Both the position numbers and the translations under genes were made by a program. From positions 1 to 39,825 of the forward strand of contig CASGVX010000001.1 in the NCBI GenBank assembly GCA_949346185.1: 39,825 bases of DNA, written 5' to 3'. Origin of the DNA: an uncultured Lachnospiraceae bacterium. GTDB lineage: Bacteria; Bacillota; Clostridia; Lachnospirales; Lachnospiraceae. Below, piece after piece: positions 24,776-33,970 of this stretch. How positions within the stretch are numbered: the stretch's first letter is position 1; every line of letters starts with the position of its first letter. The notes beneath the pieces were generated by a model. It did not search any database and was not told the DNA's origin. It was given only the letters and a program-made list of their open reading frames with translations.

Positions 24776-26254
24776 TTACTGTCTGATCCCTTTCTTCCTC
24801 CCTGCTGCCAGATACAGTACCAGCCCGGCAAACAATACCGCCACTGCCATCCAGATGCCGCAAACCAGCGGCTCCCTATTTTTAAACATATCATAATAGC
24901 CCTTGAAATAAATGACCAATATAATGGCGGGCAGCACGTAGAGCATATAGTATTTCAGCCCTCTCGGAAAAGACGAGCCAATCCCTGTATTCGTCTCTTG
25001 CAAAAACGCATCAAATCCCCAGCCATTCTTCTTCACGCAGAACAACACGAACAACAGGCTGCCCAGAGGAAGGATATTGTAAGACACTAGGAAATCTTCC
25101 ACGTCCATAATGGTAGAACCCTGCCCCAGAAGCTGCACCCCCGACCAGAGATTGAAGCCCAGCACCGCCGGCATGGACAATGCGGCAATCCCAGCCAGAT
25201 TCACGCCCAGTGCCTTCTTCCGCTCCCATCCAAAGAGATCCATGCTGATGGAAATAATATTTTCAAACACAGCAATCACCGTAGATAACGCTGCAAAGGA
25301 CATGAATACAAAAAACAACATTCCCCAGATACGCCCGCCCGCCATCTGGTTAAATACATTGGGCAGGGTAATGAACAGAAGAGAAGGTCCCGCATCCGGC
25401 GCAATGCCAAAGGAAATGCAGGCGGGTATAATGATGATGCCAGCCACCAGAGCAATCACTGTATCCAGCACCAGCACGCTCACAGCCTCCCCCGTCAGCT
25501 TCCGCTCCTTCCCCAAATAACTGCCAAAGATTTCCATGGCTCCGATACCCACGCTGAGGGTAAAGAAAGAATGGGTCATGGCATCAAAAATCACATTTCC
25601 CAATCCCCGCTCCTGCACCCTGGACCAGTCAGGAATGAGATAGAATGCCAGCCCCTTGCCGCTCCCCTTTAAAACCAGAGAGTTTACGGCCATCACCACC
25701 ATCAAAGCCATCAGGGCAAGCATCATGACTTTCGTAATCTTTTCCACGCCCTTCTGAAGCCCCAGACAGCAGATGCCAATGCACAGAGCCACCACCACCA
25801 GCGTCCAGAAAATCATCGTACCGGGGCTGCGCTGCATGTGCTTGAAATACTCATCTATTCCTTTCACCGGCGCATGCCGTATCACGCCGCTTCCCATGAC
25901 ATAGACGTAATAAATCATCCAACCCGCTACCATCGTATAGAACATCATCAGCAGATAATTTCCGGCAAATCCAAACCAGCGATAACGATGCCACCTGGTC
26001 CCCTCCGGCTCCAGCTTATGGAATGCCCTGCCTATGCTCATCCCGCTTCCCCTGCCAACGGAAAACTCGCAAATCAAAATAGGCAGGCCCAATACGATTA
26101 GACAGCACAAATAAATCAAGATAAAAAATGCACCGCCATTCATACCGCAAATATAGGGGAACTTCCAAACATTCCCCAGTCCCACCGCACATCCCGCCGA
26201 CACTAGGATAAATCCCAGACGGGAGGCAAATTTTTCCCTTTTTTCCTCTTTCAT
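24776..26254 (-). CDS. Sodium-dependent transporter, neurotransmitter:sodium symporter family
   Basis: The 492-aa protein has about 11-12 TM helices and the family signature near the start, SAGCAVGLGNVWKFPY, where sodium and substrate bind (unwound TM1 region). Members import amino acids or related compounds with Na+. The substrate cannot be told from sequence. The start at 26254 (MKEEKREKF) is chosen because GGGAAG lies about nine bases upstream; the frame is open to 26290. It converges with the ABC operon. Confidence 0.92.
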   Translation of the reverse strand: MKEEKREKFASRLGFILVSAGCAVGLGNVWKFPYICGMNGGAFFILIYLCCLIVLGLPILICEFSVGRGSGMSIGRAFHKLEPEGTRWHRYRWFGFAGNYLLMMFYTMVAGWMIYYVYVMGSGVIRHAPVKGIDEYFKHMQRSPGTMIFWTLVVVALCIGICCLGLQKGVEKITKVMMLALMALMVVMAVNSLVLKGSGKGLAFYLIPDWSRVQERGLGNVIFDAMTHSFFTLSVGIGAMEIFGSYLGKERKLTGEAVSVLVLDTVIALVAGIIIIPACISFGIAPDAGPSLLFITLPNVFNQMAGGRIWGMLFFVFMSFAALSTVIAVFENIISISMDLFGWERKKALGVNLAGIAALSMPAVLGFNLWSGVQLLGQGSTIMDVEDFLVSYNILPLGSLLFVLFCVKKNGWGFDAFLQETNTGIGSSFPRGLKYYMLYVLPAIILVIYFKGYYDMFKNREPLVCGIWMAVAVLFAGLVLYLAAGRKKGIRQ

Positions 26255-26391
26255 GTCATATCTTCCCTTCTTTTTTCTACAGATAGACAACTTGCCACCT
26301 GCTTATTTCTATAGCCCTGCTATTTCCATCTTACAATACTTTAGACATTTCCCATTGATGCAATAGAAGGCTGTAATTTGCATATTAGATG

Positions 26392-28152
26392 TTAATTCTC
26401 ATCCACTGAATTCTGCTCCTTTAACAGCGCAAAAAAATCTTCCGCCGGCATCGGCTTCGCATAATAGTATCCCTGCACCTGGTCGCAGCCAATGCTATGC
26501 AGCAGGTCCACCTGCTCTTTCGTTTCCACGCCCTCTGCCAGAAGACCCAGTTCCAGCTTATTCGCCATCGCCACCACCTGCTCCAGAATCAGCCTTCCCT
26601 TTCTGGAAACCATCATATTTTCCATAAATTTCCTATCCAGCTTAATCACATCAAAGGGCGTCTCCAGCAGAATATTCAAGGAAGAATATCCGCTGCCGAA
26701 ATCATCCATCAGCAGGGTAAAGCCCTCCTCCTTGAGCTGGAGCGCCTTATTGCTAATCTGCTGGTCATCGGCCGTCTCCGTAATCTCTAATTCCAGTAAT
26801 TCCTTGCCAATCCCTGCTTCCTCTATCATTTCAGATAATATCTGGATGCACTCGTCATTGTCCCGAAGGTGAATGCGGGAGACATTGACAGATATAGGCA
26901 TGGGGGACACCCCCTCCTTCTGGCATCTCCTGATAAAATGGCACGCCTCCCTCCATATGTAATAGTCCACCTTCTTAACGAAACCATTTTCCTCAATAAT
27001 AGGAATAAACTGATTTGGGAAAATCATGCCCTTGTCGGGATGCTTCCAGCGCACCAATGCCTCTGCCCCGATAATCACATTCTGGGTAATGCTGTATTTC
27101 GGCTGCAAATACATTTGAAACTGCCTCTCGTTTATCGCCAGCTGCATATTTTCCTCAATAAACTTTCTATTGTATAGGGAATCTTTGAACTGCTCCTGAT
27201 AAAACAGGATATTCGTGAGGATATTATTCTTCGCTCTTTTTCTTGCCATCGCCGCCCTGTCTTCCATCTGGCGGAGCTCCATATTCCGATTTTCCACCGT
27301 ATAAATGCCGTAAGAAAGCTGCAGCTTCACATTTTTATAGCGGCTAATCCTTTCATCCAGTTCTTCTATAAACTCAATTAATTCCTGAGGATTCTCATAC
27401 TCCGTCACCACCATGAACACATCGCTGCGGAGATTGACAAAGAACTGGTTCTCATTGCAGTTTTCCCGCAGCTGCCTGATTATGAAATACAATACCTCAT
27501 CGCCAAACTTTTCCCCATATAAGTCATTGACAATCTTAAATTTGCGGATATCAAACTGAATAAATCCAATCTCTTTTTTCGATGCAAATAGAAGGTTGTT
27601 CACGTTTCTGTTAAAGCGGTTGCGCTTGCTGACCCGCTTCAGCATGCTATGCATATCCTCATTCTCCGGGATGTCCTCCAGAGCAATGCTGCTCTCCGCC
27701 ACCTCCTTGAGATACTCCTCCAGCATCTCCTCCAGCAAATGAATGCTCACGCTCATGGCAGAGGGACAGGTCTTTAATATCAGTCCCTGCTTTCTTATCT
27801 CTGCCATCTCCACGGGCACGGAGATATCCTTCCCCAGAATCTCCCGGCAATTCATCTTGCCGTCCATTTCCTCCCGAAAACGCTGAATAAACTCATCCGT
27901 TTTCTTATTGCCATACATTTCCAGTTCCCTGTCTTGGGAATCATAGAACCCTAATCCCATGCCCAGCACCATCAGCGCTGCCGTAATGCAGCCACAGGTC
28001 CCTCCCTGGCGCATGCCTCCCCCAAAGCAGGTGCTCACCTTGAATGCCGTCTTCAAGTCCAGCCCGAAATCCCCTGCAAAAGCCCCGAATAAAGCCTGAG
28101 AACAGTGATATTGCTGCTGCAATAACTCCTCCGCCTTCTCCAAATGTGTCAT
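26392..28152 (-). CDS. C_GCAxxG_C_C domain fused to degenerate GGDEF and EAL
   Basis: The 586-aa protein has three parts. Residues 1-130 carry the C_GCAxxG_C_C pattern: C17, GTCGC (53, 55), C102 and C129, with FGGGMRQG between, a family of putative redox proteins. Residues about 180-330 are a GGDEF-like domain in which the signature is replaced by LRSDVF, so cyclase activity is unlikely. Residues about 335-580 are an EAL domain with EALVRW, NVSRIHL, EITET, DDFGSGYSS, KLDRKF and AEGVET, so c-di-GMP hydrolysis should be intact. The start at 28152 is ATG with GGGGG upstream. It likely couples redox state to c-di-GMP breakdown (inference). Confidence 0.88.
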   Translation of the reverse strand: MTHLEKAEELLQQQYHCSQALFGAFAGDFGLDLKTAFKVSTCFGGGMRQGGTCGCITAALMVLGMGLGFYDSQDRELEMYGNKKTDEFIQRFREEMDGKMNCREILGKDISVPVEMAEIRKQGLILKTCPSAMSVSIHLLEEMLEEYLKEVAESSIALEDIPENEDMHSMLKRVSKRNRFNRNVNNLLFASKKEIGFIQFDIRKFKIVNDLYGEKFGDEVLYFIIRQLRENCNENQFFVNLRSDVFMVVTEYENPQELIEFIEELDERISRYKNVKLQLSYGIYTVENRNMELRQMEDRAAMARKRAKNNILTNILFYQEQFKDSLYNRKFIEENMQLAINERQFQMYLQPKYSITQNVIIGAEALVRWKHPDKGMIFPNQFIPIIEENGFVKKVDYYIWREACHFIRRCQKEGVSPMPISVNVSRIHLRDNDECIQILSEMIEEAGIGKELLELEITETADDQQISNKALQLKEEGFTLLMDDFGSGYSSLNILLETPFDVIKLDRKFMENMMVSRKGRLILEQVVAMANKLELGLLAEGVETKEQVDLLHSIGCDQVQGYYYAKPMPAEDFFALLKEQNSVDEN

Positions 28153-28352
28153 AAGCAACCCCCGTATATTCCATCTTCCGCAATAAAATGCAGAATGCTC
28201 GCAATTTACGCTACTTACTATAATCTAACACATTGCTGACATTTTTTAAACCATTTGTCCCAGCGAAGGCTTTCCATTTTCGGTTATAAAGCAACTTTTT
28301 TCACCCATTCGGCGGTTTCCTCCAGATGAATTGCAAAATCCATACGCCACAT

Positions 28353-28883
28353 TTATAATTTACATTCTAGCTGGCAGTCAAACGGCTCATCCTCCACATG
28401 CTTCTGATGATACACTTCCGCCTCGACGCATCCCATTTTCCTATAAAATGCCTGGGTCTCAACAGCCGAATGCGCCGAAATATATAACTTCCCGGCACCT
28501 TTTTTCTTTGCCCACTCTTTGGCGGCAAGAAATAATCCGGCGCCAATGCCTTGTGCCCGCATATCCTCAGACACATGGATGCTGGATAGGTCAAGATATC
28601 TTTGCTCGCCGCCAAAGAAGTCTGGCTCAACCGAGACAAAGCCTTTTAAAACATCGTCATCAAAGGCGGCATGTACAAATCCCCCTGTATTTAGCGTGTT
28701 CTTCAAACATGAAATTAGTATAGAGTAATCATCTTCCGACCAATCATCGACAAAAGGCACCTCTTTGACAATCCATTTGCCATCTTCCCTGCGCCAGCAT
28801 TTGGTTACATTCTGGTGACGAAGGAAATTCTGAAATAACGCTCTCTCTATCTCGTCTACACGCAGACTTCTATATTGAACCAT
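28353..28883 (-). CDS. GNAT-family N-acetyltransferase
   Basis: The 176-aa protein has the acetyl-CoA binding signature VSEDMRAQGIGAGLF and a C-terminal FYRKMGC motif. The substrate is unknown. The start at 28883 (MVQYRSL) has GGGAGG six bases upstream. A strong promoter lies 137 bases upstream (29055-29027). The long leader shows no ORF of note. Confidence 0.88.
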   Translation of the reverse strand: MVQYRSLRVDEIERALFQNFLRHQNVTKCWRREDGKWIVKEVPFVDDWSEDDYSILISCLKNTLNTGGFVHAAFDDDVLKGFVSVEPDFFGGEQRYLDLSSIHVSEDMRAQGIGAGLFLAAKEWAKKKGAGKLYISAHSAVETQAFYRKMGCVEAEVYHQKHVEDEPFDCQLECKL

Positions 28884-29026
28884 GGACACCTCCCTGTCAA
28901 TCAAATTAACGATAACCTCTCACACATAACCCCATGAGCCATGTCGCCATCTGCCTTTTTTGCCAAATACATCATCTGCAATAGGGCAAACACCCTGCCG
29001 CAGGAAATGCAGAAAGCAATATGGCG

Positions 29027-29055
29027 ATTCTATCACGGTGAATGCCTATTGTCAA
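29027..29055 (-). promoter_or_regulatory. Promoter of the GNAT gene
   Basis: TTGACA (29055-29050) and TAGAAT (29032-29027), 17-bp spacer on the minus strand. Transcription would start near 29020, leaving an unusually long leader of about 137 bases. The stretch 28884-29026 holds no recognised riboswitch. Confidence 0.78.
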
Positions 29056-29127
29056 CAATCATGCATTGCAATGAATCACATTTTCCAATGACCATTTTCC
29101 AATCATAAATAAAACAGATTTTTCCTA

Positions 29128-29157
29128 TTGACAAAGCTTCCGTGGATAGGATAGAAT
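29128..29157 (+). promoter_or_regulatory. Promoter of the ileS leader
   Basis: TTGACA (29128-29133) and TAGAAT (29152-29157) with an 18-bp spacer, just before the T-box leader. Confidence 0.8.
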
Positions 29158-29163
29158 GAGAAA

Positions 29164-29402
29164 AACGTTGAAAGAGACAGTAGTATTGATGCAAAATTCA
29201 CAGAGAGTCAGGGCAGCTGAGAACTGATAATGGATGCAGAATACGAAAATCCCTCTGGAGTTGCAGACCGAACGCATGGCAAGTAGGCTCTGCCGGTACA
29301 TCCCCCGTTAGCGGGATAGCATATGATGGTATGTTCATACAGGTGGTATAACAATGAGTAGCGAGAGCCCTCATCCTAGTATAGGATGGGGGCTTGCTTA
29401 GT
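29164..29402 (+). promoter_or_regulatory. T-box leader, isoleucine, upstream of ileS (atypical T-box sequence)
   Basis: The leader contains an AGAGAG-like element, GGCAGCTGAGAACTG as Stem I arm, a probable specifier ATC (29249-29251) followed by CCTCTGGAG, a CCCCCGTTAGCGGGAT hairpin and the T-box region AGGTGGTATAAC (29341-29352). The T-box keeps the GGTGG core that pairs with the tRNA acceptor end but lacks the usual ACCGCG; instead ATGAG (29354-29358) can pair with CTCAT (29370-29374) to form the antiterminator. A terminator follows at 29366-29394. Isoleucine specificity fits the downstream gene. The start of the leader is estimated. Confidence 0.82.
29366..29402 (+). terminator. T-box regulated terminator of the ileS leader
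   Basis: AGCCCTCATCCTA pairs with TAGGATGGGGGCT across a three-base loop. It is followed by an interrupted T tract (TGCTTAGTTT), so termination may be leaky. Confidence 0.82.
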
Positions 29403-29418
29403 TTAAGGAGGATTTGCA

Positions 29419-32400
29419 ATGAAGTATCAAGAACTTTCAGGCAAGCCAGCGTTGAATCTCATACAGGAGGAGATACTGGATTTCTGGAAAAAGGAGAAGA
29501 TTTTTGAAAAGTCCGTAGAGGGGCGAGCAGGAGAAGAAGTCGTCTTCTACGACGGACCGCCCTTCCCCACGGGAAAGCCCCACCATGGAACGGTTCTAGT
29601 GTCTTTTATCAAGGATATGATTGCAAGATACCAAACCATGAAAGGATACCGGGTTCCCCGGGTCTGGGGATGGGATTGCCATGGCCTGCCCATTGAGAAT
29701 CAGGCCGAAACCATGCTGGGCATTGATGACAAGAACGACATTGAAAAGAGTCTGGGCATTGAAAAGTTTAACGAAAAATGCTTTGAGATCGTATCAAATA
29801 ATAACGAGGCTTGGAAAGAGTATGTAGAGCAGATGGCCCGCTGGGTGGACTATGACGGGGCATACAAGACCATGAATGCCGATTTCATGGAAAGTGTCAT
29901 GTGGGCCTTCAAGCAATGTTATGACAAGGGATATATCTATCGGGATTACCGGGTCACGCCCTATTGCATGCACTGCGAGACATCGCTGTCCATTTCCGAT
30001 ACGAGGGAATCTGATTCCACGAGAATGCGCCAAGACCGATGGATCGTCGCAAAATTCCAGACAGAAGAGAGAATTGACGGAAAGCCGGTATATTTCCTAG
30101 CCTGGACTACCACGCCTTGGACGCTGCCCTCTAACTTATGCCTAGCCGTGGGGGAAAAGTTAGATTACGCTTACGTAGATGTGGGAGATTTTGTCTATGT
30201 AGCATGTAAAAACACTCTTGCTAATTTTGAAAAAATATTTGGCAAGACTCCGACCATTGTGAAAGAATGCAGGGGTTCTGACTTGCTGGGCAAAACCTAT
30301 GAGCCACTATTTGATTATTTCGCTGACAAAAAGACAGAAGGTGCGTTTCGAGTAGTTTCCGCAGAATATGTGGGCTCGGAGGAAGGAGTGGGAATCGTCC
30401 ACACGGCTCCTGCCTTTGGCGAAGACGACTACTGGACATGTAAGAACCATCAGATTCCTCTCGTGAATCCCGTGGACGACAAGGGACATTTTACAGAGGA
30501 GATCCGGGATTTCTACGACCCAAGCCAGCAGAAAAATGTCATAGAGATGAATCCGGCGATTATACGGTTCCTTTATGATCGCGGAAAGGCGGTAGCAGAC
30601 GGAACCATCGAACACAACTACCCCCACTGCTGGCGTTGCAAGAGACCCTTAATTTATAAGGCAATGGATGCCTGGTATTTTGATATCGGAAAATTAAAAA
30701 ACCGCCTGATAGAACAGAACGAAAAGATCCGCTGGGTGCCAGAAACGGTGAAGCACGGACGTTTTGGCAACTGGCTGGCAGGAGCCAGGGACTGGAATAT
30801 ATCCAGAAATAGATACTGGAGCACCCCCATTCCCATCTGGGAATGCGAGGAGTGCGGGGAACGAGTGGTGCTCGGCAGCATCGACGAAATATATCAGGCC
30901 AGCGGCATCCGTCTGGCCAATCTCCACAGGCAGTATATGGATGCCGTCACCTTTCCATGCAAGCACTGCGGAAGTACTATGCGCCGCGTCCCCGAGGTAC
31001 TGGACTGCTGGTTCGAGAGCGGATCCGTTCCATTCGCCCAGAAGCACTATCCCTTTGAGAATAAGAAGTGGTTTGAATCCCATTTTCCCAGTGATTTCAT
31101 CGTGGAATATACGGGGCAGATCCGCTGCTGGTTTTACTATTTACACGTATTATCTGTGGCATTGTTTGATAAGCCCGCATTTCAGAACTGCATTGTGCAT
31201 GGCACGATTTTGGCAAAAGATGGGAAAAAGCTTTCCAAATCTTCCAAAAACTATACAGACCCCATGCATTTGATGAAGCAATACGGAACGGACGCCTTCC
31301 GGCTTTATCTGTACCAGACCAATGCCATGCTTATTGGGGATTTGCTATTTGACGAAACCGGCATCCAAGATGCTTACCAGCAAATCATTCTGCCCTACTG
31401 GAATGCATGTAATTTTTACATTTCCTATGCAAATATTGACGGCTTCAAGCCCGAGAAATGCACAGAACCCGCATCTGACAGCCAGCTGGATCAATGGATG
31501 CTGGCGAAATTATATGAGACGCAGCGGCAAATCACTGAAAATATGGATGTCTACCAAGTCAATCAATACGTGGAATACATGGTATCCCTAATTGACGGCC
31601 TGACAAACTGGTATATCAGGCGTTCCAGAAGACGGTTTTGGAGCAATGGCATGTGCCAGGATAAGAAAAATGCCTATCAAACTCTGTACTATGTCCTCGT
31701 ATGCACCACCAAACTCTTCGCCCCGGTAGCGCCAATCATATCAGAAAAAATGTACAGAGTATTGACAGGCGGCTTTTCTGTGCATCTGGCAGAATGGCCA
31801 GTGATTCCTGAAGCATTTGCAAATGAAGACTTGATTGCCCATGTGTCCTTGGTGCAAGAAGTCATTTACCTGGCACGTTCCATCCGCAACAAAAACCAGA
31901 TAAAGAACCGCCAGCCATTAAGCTGCTTAAAAGTTGCATTGCCAGATCCATCCAAAAATGGAATCATTGCGGATTTCAAGGATATCATTGCAGAGGAATT
32001 AAATGTAAAAGATGTGGAAATTCTCAATGAGGCGGGAAATATCGCAGAAGTAAAATATGCCCCCAATTTTCAAGAAATTCGAAGCCGATATCCCCAGCGC
32101 ATCCCTGAGATTATCCGGGCAGTCAAAAACGGGAAGTTCCAAATGGCGGGAGATACGGTGGTTCTGCAGATGGAGCAGGGGGAAGAATCCCTTGACGGGG
32201 AAATCATCCTAGTGACATATCAGGCCAGGGAAGGCCAGCACGTAGCCAGCGGCCACGGCATTGTAGTTTCTCTAGACCTCGTCCTCACCGAGGAGCTAAA
32301 GGCAGAAGGCTTTGCCAGAGATATTGTGAGAAACATCCAAGATGCCAGAAAGCAAATCGGCTGCGATATCACGGACCACATTTCCCTTTCCTTTGAGGGA

Positions 32401-32541
32401 GATGTGCCAGAGCAATGGCTGGAGTATATTTGCAAGGAAACCCTGGGACAGCTCAGCGATATTTTCTCCCCGGAGGAAATTATCGAAATAGCGGAAGAAG
32501 ATCACCAAAAGGTAAAGATTTGCATTGGTAAAGAAGTATAA
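29419..32541 (+). CDS. ileS: Isoleucyl-tRNA synthetase, long (eukaryote-like, IleRS2) type
   Basis: The 1040-aa class I enzyme charges tRNA-Ile. The first signature motif, in GPPFPTGKPHHGT, reads H55-H-G-T58 where HxGH is usual. The second is K604-L-S-K-S608. Cysteine pairs CWRC and CEEC/CKHC mark zinc-type knuckles in the middle; the length and the GPPFxTG-PH context point to the long type known for mupirocin tolerance, not the roughly 920-aa bacterial type. ATG at 29419 is preceded by AAGGAGG. It is controlled by the Ile T-box. Confidence 0.96.
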   Translation: MKYQELSGKPALNLIQEEILDFWKKEKIFEKSVEGRAGEEVVFYDGPPFPTGKPHHGTVLVSFIKDMIARYQTMKGYRVPRVWGWDCHGLPIENQAETMLGIDDKNDIEKSLGIEKFNEKCFEIVSNNNEAWKEYVEQMARWVDYDGAYKTMNADFMESVMWAFKQCYDKGYIYRDYRVTPYCMHCETSLSISDTRESDSTRMRQDRWIVAKFQTEERIDGKPVYFLAWTTTPWTLPSNLCLAVGEKLDYAYVDVGDFVYVACKNTLANFEKIFGKTPTIVKECRGSDLLGKTYEPLFDYFADKKTEGAFRVVSAEYVGSEEGVGIVHTAPAFGEDDYWTCKNHQIPLVNPVDDKGHFTEEIRDFYDPSQQKNVIEMNPAIIRFLYDRGKAVADGTIEHNYPHCWRCKRPLIYKAMDAWYFDIGKLKNRLIEQNEKIRWVPETVKHGRFGNWLAGARDWNISRNRYWSTPIPIWECEECGERVVLGSIDEIYQASGIRLANLHRQYMDAVTFPCKHCGSTMRRVPEVLDCWFESGSVPFAQKHYPFENKKWFESHFPSDFIVEYTGQIRCWFYYLHVLSVALFDKPAFQNCIVHGTILAKDGKKLSKSSKNYTDPMHLMKQYGTDAFRLYLYQTNAMLIGDLLFDETGIQDAYQQIILPYWNACNFYISYANIDGFKPEKCTEPASDSQLDQWMLAKLYETQRQITENMDVYQVNQYVEYMVSLIDGLTNWYIRRSRRRFWSNGMCQDKKNAYQTLYYVLVCTTKLFAPVAPIISEKMYRVLTGGFSVHLAEWPVIPEAFANEDLIAHVSLVQEVIYLARSIRNKNQIKNRQPLSCLKVALPDPSKNGIIADFKDIIAEELNVKDVEILNEAGNIAEVKYAPNFQEIRSRYPQRIPEIIRAVKNGKFQMAGDTVVLQMEQGEESLDGEIILVTYQAREGQHVASGHGIVVSLDLVLTEELKAEGFARDIVRNIQDARKQIGCDITDHISLSFEGDVPEQWLEYICKETLGQLSDIFSPEEIIEIAEEDHQKVKICIGKEV

Positions 32542-32576
32542 TTTATAAAATGGTGGCATTATTATTTAATGATACC

Positions 32577-32613
32577 AAAAAATCGCTCAGACTTCACGGT
32601 CTGGGCGATTTTT
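32577..32613. terminator. Bidirectional terminator between ileS and the agr-linked ligase
   Basis: AAAAAATCGCTCAGAC pairs with GTCTGGGCGATTTTT (one G-T pair, six-base loop). Tracts of A on the left and T on the right let it stop transcripts from both convergent genes. Confidence 0.9.
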
Positions 32614-32639
32614 CTAAATATTTGCAGAAATATGCCCTA

Positions 32640-33899
32640 TCACTTCTCATCCCTCTTGAATGCCCAGAAAGTCCGCATCTTTTTCACGGCTTTTTCTGAA
32701 GGAACTTCATCCCGGAAACGAAAAGTATAAATCCCTTTTTTCAAATACTGATGAAAAAGCCTTTCTTGAAAAATACGTTTAAAATCCTCCTGCACTTCCC
32801 GATGTTCCAGCAATTTCTTGTCCTTTGTCAAGATTGTCACAATATAGCTAAAATAACCTGTCTGCTCCACCTGATACTGCAATATTTCCACTCCCATGCT
32901 ATCTATGACGCACTGAAAGGCATATGTAAATTCATAGGGCGGAATATTTATATCCTGCTTCACCCGAATCATATCATTCTTTTTCGCCTTGGTCAGCCTC
33001 AATATTCTGCCCGGATGTCCGCAGGAACATTTCTTAGAAGAAATCTTCCCCTTGTCTCCCAGACTGTAACGCACAAAAGGCATAATGGTATTGTGGAGCG
33101 AAGTCAATACGATATCGCCCTCCTCTCCATCCGAAAGCACTTTCTGGCCATCCATCATCTCTACAAAGACATTGTCCTCCAGCAAATGCAAATGCCCCTC
33201 CGGACACTCGTAGGCAATAGCGTTCATCTCATAACTTCCATATATATTCACAGTTTTGCAGTGAAAGGCATTTTCAATCTGCCTCCTCTGCTTGTCTGTC
33301 ACCCATTCCCCAGTGAGTTCCAGGCATTTCAGAGATGGAATCTCCTTCGCCTTGCCATTGCTGATAAAGTCCGCAAATAGCAGTGCCACACTGGGCGGCA
33401 TCAGAATCCATTTGGGTTCATAATCACACATTTCCTGATAAATCCTCTCTATCCTGTCCTCATTCAGACCCAGTACAGAAAACCCCAAATCCTTTCTGTT
33501 GTTCCGAGAATCTCTCGCCGTCCCTTCGTCGCAAAAATCTGGATATATATGAAAATAACAACTCTTATCCTGAACTTTTAACCCATAATACCTGCTACGG
33601 CAATCCCATAGCGGGGACACAGAGGAAAACATGTCCTTTACGCTCCACGGTATCCCCATAAACATCCCATTGGAACCGGAAGACAACTCGTAAATCCTCT
33701 GATTGTCTTCGGGAGAAGACTGGGAAGAGGAAGGAATGACACACTCTTCAGCGCAAATCATCTGCCTCCTATCTACAACTGGTACCTTCGTCCAATCCTC
33801 CATCAAATCCTCGATGGATAGTTTTTTCTTTTGTAATAGTGACTGGTAAAACGATGACTGCGTATAAGCATATCGTAATATTTCCTTCTCTCTTTCCAT
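32640..33899 (-). CDS. PaaK/CapK-like adenylate-forming enzyme in the agr operon
   Basis: The 419-aa protein matches the phenylacetate-CoA ligase/CapK family (COG1541): an N-terminal helix with SFYQSLL, the phosphate loop YELSSGSNG, the adenine-contacting YGSYE, RYSLGD, CSCGHPGRILRL, and a C-terminal lysine region (PSEKAVKKMRTF). Such enzymes activate a carboxylate as acyl-AMP and often pass it to CoA. The substrate is unknown. The start at 33899 has GGAGAG upstream. It follows agrD by 71 bp on the same strand with no terminator between, so it is probably part of the quorum-sensing transcript. Family assignment is fairly sure; its link to the signal is inference. Confidence 0.82.
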   Translation of the reverse strand: MEREKEILRYAYTQSSFYQSLLQKKKLSIEDLMEDWTKVPVVDRRQMICAEECVIPSSSQSSPEDNQRIYELSSGSNGMFMGIPWSVKDMFSSVSPLWDCRSRYYGLKVQDKSCYFHIYPDFCDEGTARDSRNNRKDLGFSVLGLNEDRIERIYQEMCDYEPKWILMPPSVALLFADFISNGKAKEIPSLKCLELTGEWVTDKQRRQIENAFHCKTVNIYGSYEMNAIAYECPEGHLHLLEDNVFVEMMDGQKVLSDGEEGDIVLTSLHNTIMPFVRYSLGDKGKISSKKCSCGHPGRILRLTKAKKNDMIRVKQDINIPPYEFTYAFQCVIDSMGVEILQYQVEQTGYFSYIVTILTKDKKLLEHREVQEDFKRIFQERLFHQYLKKGIYTFRFRDEVPSEKAVKKMRTFWAFKRDEK

Positions 33900-33970
33900 A
33901 CAAACTCTCCTTCCCCTGCGAAGGCTCTTCTACCTCCGCATTTCAATCAATACCTTCAACTCGCTGCTGC

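Noticed and set aside
28284..28352. 22-codon ORF (MWRMDFAIHLEE...) just after the GNAT stop
   Set aside because: It has no separate ribosome site and is too short to judge; it may be chance read-through sequence.
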